Positions 44,979-53,218 of a DNA stretch of 64,000 nucleotides are shown one piece after another (within the stretch, counting starts at the first letter, position 1; the number at the start of each line of letters is the position of its first letter). The stretch is from contig NZ_PDZL01000006.1 of the NCBI RefSeq assembly GCF_002735705.1, forward strand, positions 186,001 through 250,000. The letters are read 5' to 3'. Made by a program: the position numbers and the translations under genes. The stretch is from Janthinobacterium sp. BJB426. Lineage in GTDB: Bacteria; Pseudomonadota; Gammaproteobacteria; Burkholderiales; Burkholderiaceae_D. The notes beneath the pieces were generated by a model that saw nothing but the letters and a program-made list of their open reading frames with translations, was not told where the DNA came from and searched no databases.

Positions 44979-45842
44979 TCAGTTCTTCGTGCGCACCTGG
45001 CGCACGTGGTTTTCCAGTTCGCTGAACGACGGGCGTTCCGTGGCGGAAATGACCTTGCGGCCAAATTCCACGGCCAGCGCCGGCGCGTAGCCGTTCAGGC
45101 TGGCCAGCAGGGTCACTTTGACGCACTGGTACATCTTCGCCGTTTCATGGTGCTTGCGGCGCAGCAAGCTGGCCAGCGGCGCGATGAAACCGTAGGCCAG
45201 CAAGATGCCGATGAAGGTGCCCACCAGCGCCTGCGCGATCAGCACGCCCAGCTCGGCCGGCGGCAAGCCGACGGAGGCCATCGTGTGCACCACGCCCATC
45301 ACGGCGGCCACGATGCCGAAGGCGGGCATGGCGTCGGCCAGCTGCGAAATCGTCTGGATCGGCATTTCCGCATCTTCGTGGTGCGTCTCGATCTCGTTAT
45401 CCATCAGGTTTTCGATCTGGTAGGCGTCCATATTGCCCGACACCATCAGGCGCAGGTAATCGGTGATGAATTCCAGGATGTGCTCGTCACCGAGCGTGTA
45501 CGGGTATTTCACGAAGATGGGGCTGCGGTACGGGTCGTCGATATCGTCCTCGACCGACATCAAGCCTTCCTTGCGGATCTTGCTGAGGATTTCATACATC
45601 AGGCCCATCAGTTCCATATAGCGCGCCTTCGTGTACTGCGAACCGTGGAACAGGGTGGGCAGGGCGGCGAACGTGGCGCGGATGGCCTTGGCGTCATTGC
45701 CGACAAAGAAGGTGCCCAGCGCGGCGCCGCCGATCATCAGCAGTTCCAGCGGCTGGAACAGGGCCGCCAAGTGACCGCCCTGCATGGCGAAGCCGCCGAA
45801 GACGGAAAACAGCACGACGAGAAATCCGAGTATGACTAGCAA
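44979..45842 (-). CDS. motA: flagellar stator protein MotA
   Basis: A 287-residue stator protein closely matching E. coli MotA through its length: LGFLVVLFSVFGGFAMQGGH, DYLRLMVSGNMDAYQIENLM, the Pro-containing ADAMPAFGIVAAVMGVVHTM, and VGTFIGILLAYGFIAPLASL. With MotB it forms the proton channel that drives the flagellum. The start is TTG at 45842, decided by AAGGAG 6-7 bases upstream. No motB follows; the next gene is on the other strand. Confidence 0.93.
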   Translation of the reverse strand: MLVILGFLVVLFSVFGGFAMQGGHLAALFQPLELLMIGGAALGTFFVGNDAKAIRATFAALPTLFHGSQYTKARYMELMGLMYEILSKIRKEGLMSVEDDIDDPYRSPIFVKYPYTLGDEHILEFITDYLRLMVSGNMDAYQIENLMDNEIETHHEDAEMPIQTISQLADAMPAFGIVAAVMGVVHTMASVGLPPAELGVLIAQALVGTFIGILLAYGFIAPLASLLRRKHHETAKMYQCVKVTLLASLNGYAPALAVEFGRKVISATERPSFSELENHVRQVRTKN

Positions 45843-45857
45843 AACCTACTCCTTCAT

Positions 45858-45879
45858 AATATTGCCATATCGCAATATT
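45858..45879. promoter_or_regulatory. perfect palindrome upstream of motA
   Basis: AATATTGC and GCAATATT are perfect inverted arms separated by six bases, in the 42-base gap between the LysR stop and the motA start. No T-run follows, so an operator is as likely as a terminator. Confidence 0.5.
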
Positions 45880-45884
45880 GTAGT

Positions 45885-46805
45885 TTAACCTGATTTGGCC
45901 GCTGTGGCCGCTTCCGGCTGCAACTGCTCGATGAGAAAATTGATAAAAGCGCGCACTTTGGCGGGCAGCTGGTGGCGGCTCGGGTAATAGGCGTACAGGT
46001 CGGCCGGCGCCAGCGCGTAATCGGCCAGCACCACGCGCAGGCGGCCGCTGTCGAGGTAGCGCGTCAGGTCCCATTCCGAGCGCAGCAGGATGCCGTGGCC
46101 GTCCAGGGCCCAGCCCAGCACCACGTCGCCATCATTGCTGGCCACCGTGCCGCGCACTTTCACCGTGTGGGTGGCGCGTCCCTTACTCAGGCGCCAGATG
46201 CCGTAGGCGTCGTCATTCTGCCGGTGCACGATGCAGCGGTGCTGCGCCAAGTCGTCCGGGGTGTGCGGCGTGCCGTGCGCCTGCAGGTAGGCGGGCGAAG
46301 CGCACAGGAAGCGCCGGTTCGACATGATGCGCCGCGCCGACAGCCGCGTGTCGGGCAAGTCGCCGAAGCGGATGCCCAGGTCGTACGCCTGCTCGACCAG
46401 GTTGATAGGGCTGTCAGTCAGCTGCAGCTGCACTTCCAGCTGCGGGTGGCGCAGGGCGAATTGCGACAGCAGGGGCGCGATCACCGTGCGCCCGAAACCC
46501 AGGGTGGCATTCACGCGCAGCAACCCACGCGGCTGCGCGCTGCCGCTGGCCAGGGATTCTTCCATGGCGCGGATATCGTCGAGGATTTGCCGCGCCTGTT
46601 GCAGATAACTTTCGCCATCGCCCGTCAGGCTGATGCGCCGCGTGCTGCGGTTCAGCAGCCGCACGCCCAGGCGCTGTTCCATCAGCTGCAGGCGCTTGCT
46701 GACGGCGGGCGGCGTGATGCCCAGCTCGCGCGCCGTGGCCGACAGGCTGCCCAGCTTGGCCAGCAGCACAAAGAAGGCCATTTCCGTGGTGGCGTCGCTT
46801 TTCAT
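45885..46805 (-). CDS. LysR-family regulator
   Basis: A 306-residue LTTR with an N-terminal helix-turn-helix (LGSLSATARELGITPPAVSK with RLQLMEQRLG) and a periplasmic-binding-like sensor domain. It resembles the large group with segment LLRVNATLGFGRTVIAPLLS. It is divergent from the D-tartrate dehydratase gene, with 97 bases between, so it probably controls that gene. Confidence 0.9.
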   Translation of the reverse strand: MKSDATTEMAFFVLLAKLGSLSATARELGITPPAVSKRLQLMEQRLGVRLLNRSTRRISLTGDGESYLQQARQILDDIRAMEESLASGSAQPRGLLRVNATLGFGRTVIAPLLSQFALRHPQLEVQLQLTDSPINLVEQAYDLGIRFGDLPDTRLSARRIMSNRRFLCASPAYLQAHGTPHTPDDLAQHRCIVHRQNDDAYGIWRLSKGRATHTVKVRGTVASNDGDVVLGWALDGHGILLRSEWDLTRYLDSGRLRVVLADYALAPADLYAYYPSRHQLPAKVRAFINFLIEQLQPEAATAAKSG

Positions 46806-46902
46806 TATTAACCTGAGGTGAAGAATGGTTTAAATTAGACTCGATTATACGACTCTCATTCGCGGGTAAGCTGGCGTCACCATTCAAGCACAGGAGATCC
46901 GC

Positions 46903-48072
46903 ATGAAAATCGTCGAGATCCGCGAAAAGACCATCCCCATCTCTTCCCCCATCCGCAATGCCTACATCGATTTCACCAAGATGACCCTGAGCCTGGTGGC
47001 CGTCGTCACCGACGTGATGCGTGACGGCAAGCCCGTCGTCGGCTATGGCTTCAATTCGAATGGCCGCTACGGCCAGGGCATGTTGATGCGCGAGCGTTTC
47101 ATTCCCCGCATCCTCGACGCCGATCCGGCCAGCCTCGTGACGGATGACGGTGGCAACCTCGACCCGCACAAGGTGTGGGATTGCATGTACACCAATGAAA
47201 AGCCGGGCGGCCATGGCGAGCGCTCGGTGGCCATCGGCACCATCGACATGGCCATCTGGGATGCCGTGGCGAAGATCGAGAACAAGCCCCTGTTCCAGTT
47301 GCTGGCCGAGCGCCATGGCACGGGCGTGCCCGACAAACAGGTCTTCGTGTATGCGGCCGGCGGCTATTACTACCCGGGCCAGAGCCTGTCCGCGCTGCAG
47401 GACGAGATGCGCAGCTATATCGACCGCGGCTACACGGTGGTCAAGAAAAAGATCGGCGGCGCCTCGCTCGATGAAGATTTGCGCCGCATCGACGCCATCA
47501 TGGAGGTGCTGCAGGATGGGCAAAAGCTGTGCGTGGATGCCAACGGCCGCTTCGATCTGGATACCTCGATCGCCTACGCCAAGGCGCTGCGCCAGTACGA
47601 CCTGTTCTGGTATGAAGAGGCGGGCGACCCGCTCGACTTCGAGTTGCAATCGACCTTGCGCAGCTATTACGACAAGCCGATGGCGACGGGCGAAAACCTG
47701 TTTTCCATGCAGGATGCGCGCAACCTGATCCGTTATGGCGGCATGCGCGCCGACCGCGACTGGCTGCAGTTCGATTGCGCCCTCAGCTACGGCCTGGTGG
47801 AATACCTGCGCACCCTGGACATGCTGCACCAGCACGGCTGGTCGCGCAGCCGCTGCATCCCGCACGGCGGCCACCAGATGTCCCTGAATATCGCGGCAGG
47901 GCTGGGCCTGGGCGGCAATGAATCGTATCCGGATTTATTCCAGCCGTTCGGCGGCTTCCCCGACGGCGTCAGGGTGGAAAATGGCCACATCACCATGCCG
48001 GACCTGGTCGGCATCGGTTTCGAGGGCAAGGCCAACCTGTATGCGGAAATGCGCGCCCTGAGCGGGCAGTAG
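46903..48072 (+). CDS. tarD: D(-)-tartrate dehydratase, enolase superfamily
   Basis: A 389-residue mandelate racemase-subgroup enzyme, the same length as characterised Bradyrhizobium TarD. Catalytic positions fall on the same numbers as I recall for that enzyme: Lys184 in VVKKKIGG, metal ligands Asp213 (CVDANGRF), Glu239 (FWYEE) and Glu265 (ATGENLF), and His322 in CIPHGGHQ. It dehydrates D-tartrate to oxaloacetate. CAGGAG precedes the ATG. No tartrate transporter adjoins it. Confidence 0.88.
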   Translation: MKIVEIREKTIPISSPIRNAYIDFTKMTLSLVAVVTDVMRDGKPVVGYGFNSNGRYGQGMLMRERFIPRILDADPASLVTDDGGNLDPHKVWDCMYTNEKPGGHGERSVAIGTIDMAIWDAVAKIENKPLFQLLAERHGTGVPDKQVFVYAAGGYYYPGQSLSALQDEMRSYIDRGYTVVKKKIGGASLDEDLRRIDAIMEVLQDGQKLCVDANGRFDLDTSIAYAKALRQYDLFWYEEAGDPLDFELQSTLRSYYDKPMATGENLFSMQDARNLIRYGGMRADRDWLQFDCALSYGLVEYLRTLDMLHQHGWSRSRCIPHGGHQMSLNIAAGLGLGGNESYPDLFQPFGGFPDGVRVENGHITMPDLVGIGFEGKANLYAEMRALSGQ

Positions 48073-48075
48073 GCC

Positions 48076-48780
48076 TCAGGCCGGCGCCTGGCGTTTCACC
48101 TGCGCGGCGGGGCTGGACTTCTCCCAGCGGAACAGCCACATGATGGCAAGCTTGGTCGTGGCACTGACGCAGGCCAGCAGCAGCAAAGGCCAGCCCGTCG
48201 ATAGCCCCATGACGCAGGCAAAGAAGATGGTACTGATATCCATTGCCAGGATGAACTGACTCATTTTCAGGGACACTGCGCCCGTCTTGCCGGAGCGCCA
48301 GATCAGGCGGATCTGATGCGCATAGCCCTGCGCCAGCAGCACGGTGACGGCGACGATCAGGCTTTGCGAGATCACGCGCTTTTCATCCGTGAAGGTGGGG
48401 CCGAACAGCAATCCCGCCACACCCGCGCACAGCAGCAGCGCGCAGGTCAGCAGCGCGTTGCGCGATGCCACGCTGCGCCGGTCGTGGTCGATTTCATACA
48501 GGATGCCCAGCGCGATCAGCGAGGCGATCAGGCGCGGCCAGACGATGTAGTGGTTGAACGGCGTGATCGAATAGCCGTAGACGAAGAACGCGCAATACGC
48601 GAGGAAGCTGACGGTGAACTGGTTGAGCGACAGGACGTCCGTTGCCTGGCCTGCGCCCAAGTTGGCGTCGCGCTTGCGCCGCCAGATCTTTTGCAGCTGC
48701 GACCACAGGCCAAACAGGCTGACGATAATGAAAAGGGAATTGAGGCTGCCGGCGAGGGTGTACAGTGAACTGGATTGCAA
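48076..48780 (-). CDS. PQ-loop-like membrane protein
   Basis: A 234-residue protein with about seven hydrophobic segments. Two internally related units, GAGQATDVLSLNQFTVSFLA followed by YCAFFVYG, and SGKTGAVSLKMSQFILAMDI followed by STIFFACVMG, look like PQ-loop/SWEET-type repeats, though the Pro-Gln pair itself is absent. The substrate is unknown. Convergent with tarD, three bases apart. Confidence 0.65.
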   Translation of the reverse strand: MQSSSLYTLAGSLNSLFIIVSLFGLWSQLQKIWRRKRDANLGAGQATDVLSLNQFTVSFLAYCAFFVYGYSITPFNHYIVWPRLIASLIALGILYEIDHDRRSVASRNALLTCALLLCAGVAGLLFGPTFTDEKRVISQSLIVAVTVLLAQGYAHQIRLIWRSGKTGAVSLKMSQFILAMDISTIFFACVMGLSTGWPLLLLACVSATTKLAIMWLFRWEKSSPAAQVKRQAPA

Positions 48781-48961
48781 GATGTCTCCCTGGAGGACAA
48801 GGCTGCCCTGTGAGACAGGCTGCCTTGTCTATACATTTTATTTGTGCAACATGCTCTCATGAAACAAATTGGCAGGCAAGCAATGCTTTTTCTGTTGCAG
48901 CCTGTTGCATCGAAACCTGTCTGAACTCACCTGTTCCTGTGCTTGCCCTTATAATCAGGGC

Positions 48962-50020
48962 ATGACTTTCTTATCACATCGTGCCCGCTCCGTGCTGGGC
49001 ACCCTCGGCAAAATGGCCGTTTCCCTGATTCTCCTGTTGACTGCACTGTGGGGCGCGCTGGCGCTGTGGTACCAGCTGTCCGGCGGCACGGCCGCGCAAG
49101 CCATCGGCGCGCTGCTGTGGGGCGCGCTGGGCGTGGCCAGCATCGCGCTGTGGTGGATGCGCGGCGATGCGCGCGTGCTGCTGCCGTATGCGGCCGGTTT
49201 TATCCTGCTGCTCCTGTGGTGGAGCCTGATCACGCCGAAACAGCAGCGCGTGTGGGCCGACGACGTGGCGCGCAACGTCACCGGCAAGGTGGCAGGCAAT
49301 CTCGTCACCCTGGACAATGTGCGCAATTTCGACTGGCGCAGCGATGACGACTACACGGTCAAGTGGGAGCAGCGCAGCTACGACCTCGACGAACTGCGCA
49401 CGGTGGACACGGCGCTGTCGTACTGGACGGGCCCCTACATTGCGCACACCCTGATCTCGTTCGGCTTCGCCGACGGGCGCTTTCTGACGTTTTCCATCGA
49501 GATCCGCAAGGAGAAGGGCGAGAGCTTTTCCGCCATCGGCGGCTTCTTCAAGCATTTCGAGATGAGCCTGATCGCCGCCGACGAGCGCGACATCCTGCGC
49601 GTGCGCACGAATGCGCGCGGCGAGGACATGCATCTGTACCGCGTCATGATGCCGAAAGCGGCCATGCGCTCGCTGTTCCTCGCCTACCTGGACGAAGCGC
49701 AAGCGCTGAAGAACCAGCCGCAGTTCTACAACACCCTGACGGCCAACTGCACCACCATCGTCTTCGAGATGGTGCGCCGCATCGTGCCTGGCCTGCCGCT
49801 CGACTACCGGCTGATGGCCTCGGGTTACCTGGACCGCTACCTGTTCGACGTCAAGGGCCTGGTGCCCGGCTTGAGCTTCCAGCAGCTGCGTATTGGGGGC
49901 CACATCACGGCGCGCGCGCGGGCGGCCAACGACGACGCGGACTTTTCGCACGCCATCCGCCGCGGCATGCCGGGCTACGATGAAGCGGGCTTTCCGAAGC
50001 TGCAAATGCCACGCCAGTAG
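48962..50020 (+). CDS. DUF4105 membrane protein
   Basis: A 352-residue protein: three N-terminal membrane segments (about residues 15-37, 44-63, 70-88), then a DUF4105-type domain with VTLDNVRNFDWRSDDDYTVK, WTGPYIAHTLISFGFADGRF, FSIEIRKEKGESFS and LTANCTTIVFEMVRRIVPG. The Cys and His in these segments recall papain-like amidases (NlpC/DUF4105 relatives), but activity is unproven. The start at 48962 was chosen because the hydrophobic leader follows directly. Confidence 0.82.
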   Translation: MTFLSHRARSVLGTLGKMAVSLILLLTALWGALALWYQLSGGTAAQAIGALLWGALGVASIALWWMRGDARVLLPYAAGFILLLLWWSLITPKQQRVWADDVARNVTGKVAGNLVTLDNVRNFDWRSDDDYTVKWEQRSYDLDELRTVDTALSYWTGPYIAHTLISFGFADGRFLTFSIEIRKEKGESFSAIGGFFKHFEMSLIAADERDILRVRTNARGEDMHLYRVMMPKAAMRSLFLAYLDEAQALKNQPQFYNTLTANCTTIVFEMVRRIVPGLPLDYRLMASGYLDRYLFDVKGLVPGLSFQQLRIGGHITARARAANDDADFSHAIRRGMPGYDEAGFPKLQMPRQ

Positions 50021-50030
50021 CGGTCTGCCT

Positions 50031-50072
50031 TATACTGTCGCAATTCCGACCGGCCGCCTTTCGCGGCCGGTC
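50031..50072 (+). promoter_or_regulatory. -10 element and 5'-terminal hairpin of the helicase mRNA
   Basis: TATACT at 50031-50036 would start transcription near 50043. The perfect 10-bp stem GACCGGCCGC/GCGGCCGGTC with a CTTTC loop (50048-50072) would then sit at the very 5' end of the mRNA, 28 bases before the ATG. It could instead terminate the DUF4105 transcript, but no T-run follows. Confidence 0.5.
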
Positions 50073-50099
50073 TCACTTTACGAATAAAGAAGGCCCGTT

Positions 50100-51353
50100 A
50101 TGCCATTTTCCTCACTGGGTCTGATTCCCGCCCTGGTCCGTGCCGTCGACAAGGCCGGCTATGCCGCGCCGACGGCCATCCAGGCGGCCGCCATTCCCGC
50201 CATCCTGCGCGGCAGCGATGTGCTGGGCGCGGCCCAGACGGGGTCCGGCAAGACGGCCGCCTACGCGCTGCCGCTGCTGCAGGCGCTGATGGCGCCCGTT
50301 TCCGGCCCGCGCCAGGTGCGCGCGCTGATCCTCGTGCCCACGCGCGAGCTGGCGGCGCAGGTGGGGCAGACCGTGCACGCGCTGGCCAAGCCGCTGCCGA
50401 TCAAACTGAAGATTTCCGTGCTGTTCGGCGGCGTGTCGATCAATCCGCAGATGATGGACTTGCGCGGCGGCGCCGACATCGTCGTCGCCACGCCGGGCCG
50501 CTTGCTGGACCTGGTGCGCCAGAACGCCGTGAAGCTGGGCGGCGTGTCGCTGTGCGTGCTCGACGAGGCCGACCGTTTGCTCGACATGGGTTTTAGCGAG
50601 GAAATCAACGCCATCCTGGCGCTACTGCCGGGCAAGCGGCAAAACCTGTTCTTCTCCGCCACCTTCCCCGACAGCGTGCAGGCGCTGGCCGACAGCCTGC
50701 TCAAGGACCCCGTGCGCATCGAAGTGGCGTCCGAACCGCAGGACAAACCCGACATCGTGCAGCGCGCCATCACGGTCGACGTGCCGCGCCGCACGCAGCT
50801 GCTGCGCTACCTGATCTTGCAGCAGCAGTGGGAGCGCGTGCTGGTGTTCGTCGCCACCAAGTACGCGGCCGAACACGTGGCCGACAAGCTGCAGCGCGCG
50901 GGCCTGCACGTGGGCGCCTTCCATGGCGAATTCAGCCAGGGCACGCGCAGCCAGCTGCTGGCCGATTTCAAGGCGTGTCGCTTGCAGGTACTGGTCGCCA
51001 CCGACGTGGCCGCGCGCGGCATCGACATCGCCGGCCTGCCGGCCGTCGTCAACTATGACTTGCCCCGCTCGGCCGTCGACTACACGCACCGCATCGGCCG
51101 CACGGGCCGCGCCGGCGAAAGCGGCACGGCCATCAGTTTCGTGACGGCCGACTCGGAAGCGCATTTCCGCCTGATCGAAAACCGCAATGACTTGCGCATC
51201 GTGCGCGAAGTGGTGGCCGGTTTCGAGCCGACGGAATTGCCCGCGCCCGTGAATTCCGTCACGGACACTGTCAACGGCGGCGTGAAGGGCGCGCGCAAGA
51301 GCAAGAAGGACAAATTGCGCGAGGCGGCCGCCAAGGCTGCCGGCGAACACTAA
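50100..51353 (+). CDS. DEAD-box RNA helicase, RhlE type
   Basis: A 417-residue helicase with all core motifs: Q-motif region GYAAPTAIQ, AQTGSGKT, PTRELA, TPGR, DEADRLLDMGF, SAT, FVATK, and HRIGRTGR. The C-terminal tail (from about 380) is short and Lys-rich. DEAD-box proteins of this type remodel rRNA and structured mRNA, often at low temperature. A strong hairpin precedes the start. Confidence 0.93.
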   Translation: MPFSSLGLIPALVRAVDKAGYAAPTAIQAAAIPAILRGSDVLGAAQTGSGKTAAYALPLLQALMAPVSGPRQVRALILVPTRELAAQVGQTVHALAKPLPIKLKISVLFGGVSINPQMMDLRGGADIVVATPGRLLDLVRQNAVKLGGVSLCVLDEADRLLDMGFSEEINAILALLPGKRQNLFFSATFPDSVQALADSLLKDPVRIEVASEPQDKPDIVQRAITVDVPRRTQLLRYLILQQQWERVLVFVATKYAAEHVADKLQRAGLHVGAFHGEFSQGTRSQLLADFKACRLQVLVATDVAARGIDIAGLPAVVNYDLPRSAVDYTHRIGRTGRAGESGTAISFVTADSEAHFRLIENRNDLRIVREVVAGFEPTELPAPVNSVTDTVNGGVKGARKSKKDKLREAAAKAAGEH

Positions 51354-51435
51354 ATCGCCCTTATGTGCGCTAGCCGCTTGAACGGCTGGCCGTCCCGCTT
51401 TAAGATGATGTTTCTATAAAGCAAGGGGACTGTTG

Positions 51436-51900
51436 ATGCACATGACCTTCATCACGCGCGCGGGCGCTTTGGCTGGCGCGCTGGCGCTGGCCGGTTGCGC
51501 CGGCATGGGCGGCAAAAGTGATGGCGCCGGCATGCAGATGCCGGGCAAGACGCCAGCCGATGCCGCCGTGGCCGCCACCTGGTACAACCCGCCCAGCGAA
51601 TTTCCCGGCATTTGCCTGACCCAGTTCAAGGATGGCAGCCTGCGTTTCGACGGCGGCTTCGCCTTCTTCAACCCGGGCCGCTGGGCCTACGATGCGGCCA
51701 CGTCCGAGCTGCGGCTGCAACTGGCGCCGACGCCGTCGCTGGAACTGTCGCACGCGCAAACGGTGCTGCACCAGAACCTGCTGCGGGTCGAGGCGTCAAA
51801 GAACACGCTGGTGTACGCCGTGAAGGCCGACACGCAGGCCATCGGCCTGGGCGGCTTTGTGTTTTACCGCGACACACCTTGTCCTGCACGGCGCGGATAA
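51436..51900 (+). CDS. hypothetical lipoprotein
   Basis: A 154-residue lipoprotein: signal peptide with lipobox LALAGC (Cys near residue 22), a Gly/Met-rich linker, then a single domain with ATWYNPPSEFPGICLTQFKD and FAFFNPGRWAYDAATSELRL. The family is not recognised. AAGGGGA lies 7 bases before the ATG at 51436. Confidence 0.75.
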   Translation: MHMTFITRAGALAGALALAGCAGMGGKSDGAGMQMPGKTPADAAVAATWYNPPSEFPGICLTQFKDGSLRFDGGFAFFNPGRWAYDAATSELRLQLAPTPSLELSHAQTVLHQNLLRVEASKNTLVYAVKADTQAIGLGGFVFYRDTPCPARRG

Positions 51901-51901
51901 A

Positions 51902-51983
51902 TGCCAAAAAGGAACATTTAGTCGTATAATTTCAGCGCAAGCTGGCTGCCGCGCAAGACTCGCAAGATGGTCTCGCGCGGCAG
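51902..51983 (+). promoter_or_regulatory. promoter and leader hairpin of the signalling operon
   Basis: TATAAT at 51925-51930 with a weak TGCCAA at 51902-51907 (17-base spacer) forms a promoter. The leader then folds: CTGCCGCGC (51946-51954) with GCGCGGCAG (51975-51983), extended inward by AGAC/GTCT, giving 13 pairs around a 10-base loop. It ends 51 bases before the first start codon. Confidence 0.55.
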
Positions 51984-52034
51984 ATCCCCTCCAGGCAAGC
52001 TCCGATATCGCCACGGCGATGAGAGGATGGTCCG

Positions 52035-52877
52035 ATGGATGTGCACGACGAGCATGGTGTGCCAGGGACGGCGGTGCCTGCGGCGCCCCCGCGCACCTTG
52101 CTGCTGGTCGATGACGAGCCGAATATCCTCGCTTCCCTCAAGCGCCTGCTGCGGCGCGACGGCTACCATATCCTGACGGCCGGCAGCGGCCAGGAAGGGC
52201 TGGACGTGCTGGCCAGCCATGTCGTCGACGTGATCGTGTCGGACCAGCGCATGCCCGGCATGCTGGGCGCCGACTTCCTGCGCAAGGCCAAGCTGCTGTG
52301 CCCGCAAACCATCCGCATCATGCTGTCGGGCTATACCGAGTTGCAGGCCGTCACGGACGCCGTCAACGAGGGTGCCATCTTCAAATTCCTCACCAAGCCC
52401 TGGGAAGACCATCAGCTGCGCGAGCATATCGCCGAAGCCTTTCGCCTGAAGGGCATCGACGACGACAATGTGCGCCTCAATGCGCAGTTGCGCGACGCCA
52501 ACCAGGCGCTGGCGGCAGCCAATGCCGCCATGCAGGCGCTGGTGCGCCAGCAGCAGCATCAGATCAACCGCGATGAAGTCAGCCTGGGCATCGCGCGCGA
52601 AGTATTGCAATTCCTGCCGCTGCCCGTGATCGGGCTCGACGACGAAGGCATGATCGCCTTCATCAATACGGCGGCGGCCAACCTGTTCGAACGGGGCGCG
52701 GCCCTGCTGGGCAACGAGGCGGCGATCGTCTTGCCGCAACTGTTCGACGGGCAGGACACGCCCCGCCTGGCCGCCATCGACGGCCAGCCGTATGTCGTGG
52801 CAGTCCATCCGATGGGTCTGCATTCGCGCTCGCGCGGCAGCCTGGTTACCCTGAGTCGTCATGGAGTGGGTAAATGA
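52035..52877 (+). CDS. response regulator with C-terminal PAS-like domain
   Basis: A 280-residue protein. The receiver domain (about residues 20-140) has VDDEPN, phosphoacceptor Asp70 in VIVSDQRMPG, a T/S in MLSGYT and Lys in FLTKPWED. A coiled coil (about 150-185) leads to a PAS-like part with LPLPVIGLDDEGMIAFINTA. There is no DNA-binding or enzymatic output domain. First gene of a five-gene operon; its stop overlaps the next start by four bases (ATGA). Confidence 0.88.
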   Translation: MDVHDEHGVPGTAVPAAPPRTLLLVDDEPNILASLKRLLRRDGYHILTAGSGQEGLDVLASHVVDVIVSDQRMPGMLGADFLRKAKLLCPQTIRIMLSGYTELQAVTDAVNEGAIFKFLTKPWEDHQLREHIAEAFRLKGIDDDNVRLNAQLRDANQALAAANAAMQALVRQQQHQINRDEVSLGIAREVLQFLPLPVIGLDDEGMIAFINTAAANLFERGAALLGNEAAIVLPQLFDGQDTPRLAAIDGQPYVVAVHPMGLHSRSRGSLVTLSRHGVGK

Positions 52878-53218
52878 GTGAAAGCATGAGCGAAAGTGGA
52901 CGCGAGATTTCCATGGAGCAGGCGCAGGAAGGCATGGTGCTGGCCCAGGCGTTGAACGACGCCAGCGGCGCCGTGCTGCTGGCACAGGGCGCCACCCTGA
53001 CGGCGGCGAACCTGACGGCCTTGCGCAGGCGCAATGTGGAGCGCTGCCACGTCGTCATGGACGAGGCGCCGGATCCCGCCGCGCAGGCGCATGCCGAGCA
53101 GGAACGCTTGCGCCACCTGGAACGGCTGGCCGTGCTGTTCCGCGCCACGCCGCCCGATTCCGCCGGGGCGGAACTGCTGGCGCTGCTGCAGCGCTACCGG
53201 CAAGGGGGCGCCGCATGA
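52874..53218 (+). CDS. small stand-alone domain related to the HD-GYP protein's C-terminus
   Basis: A 114-residue protein. Its core (ISMEQAQEGMVLAQALNDAS, GAVLLAQGATLTAANLTALR) has the same pattern as the C-terminal 60 residues of the operon's last protein (LEPGMVLSRDLISRDGLMLL, AAEHVLTARVISQLL): a GMVL box, a G-LL turn and an LT--L helix. Probably a binding or partner module; function unknown. Coupled by ATGA overlaps on both sides. Confidence 0.7.
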   Translation: MSESMSESGREISMEQAQEGMVLAQALNDASGAVLLAQGATLTAANLTALRRRNVERCHVVMDEAPDPAAQAHAEQERLRHLERLAVLFRATPPDSAGAELLALLQRYRQGGAA

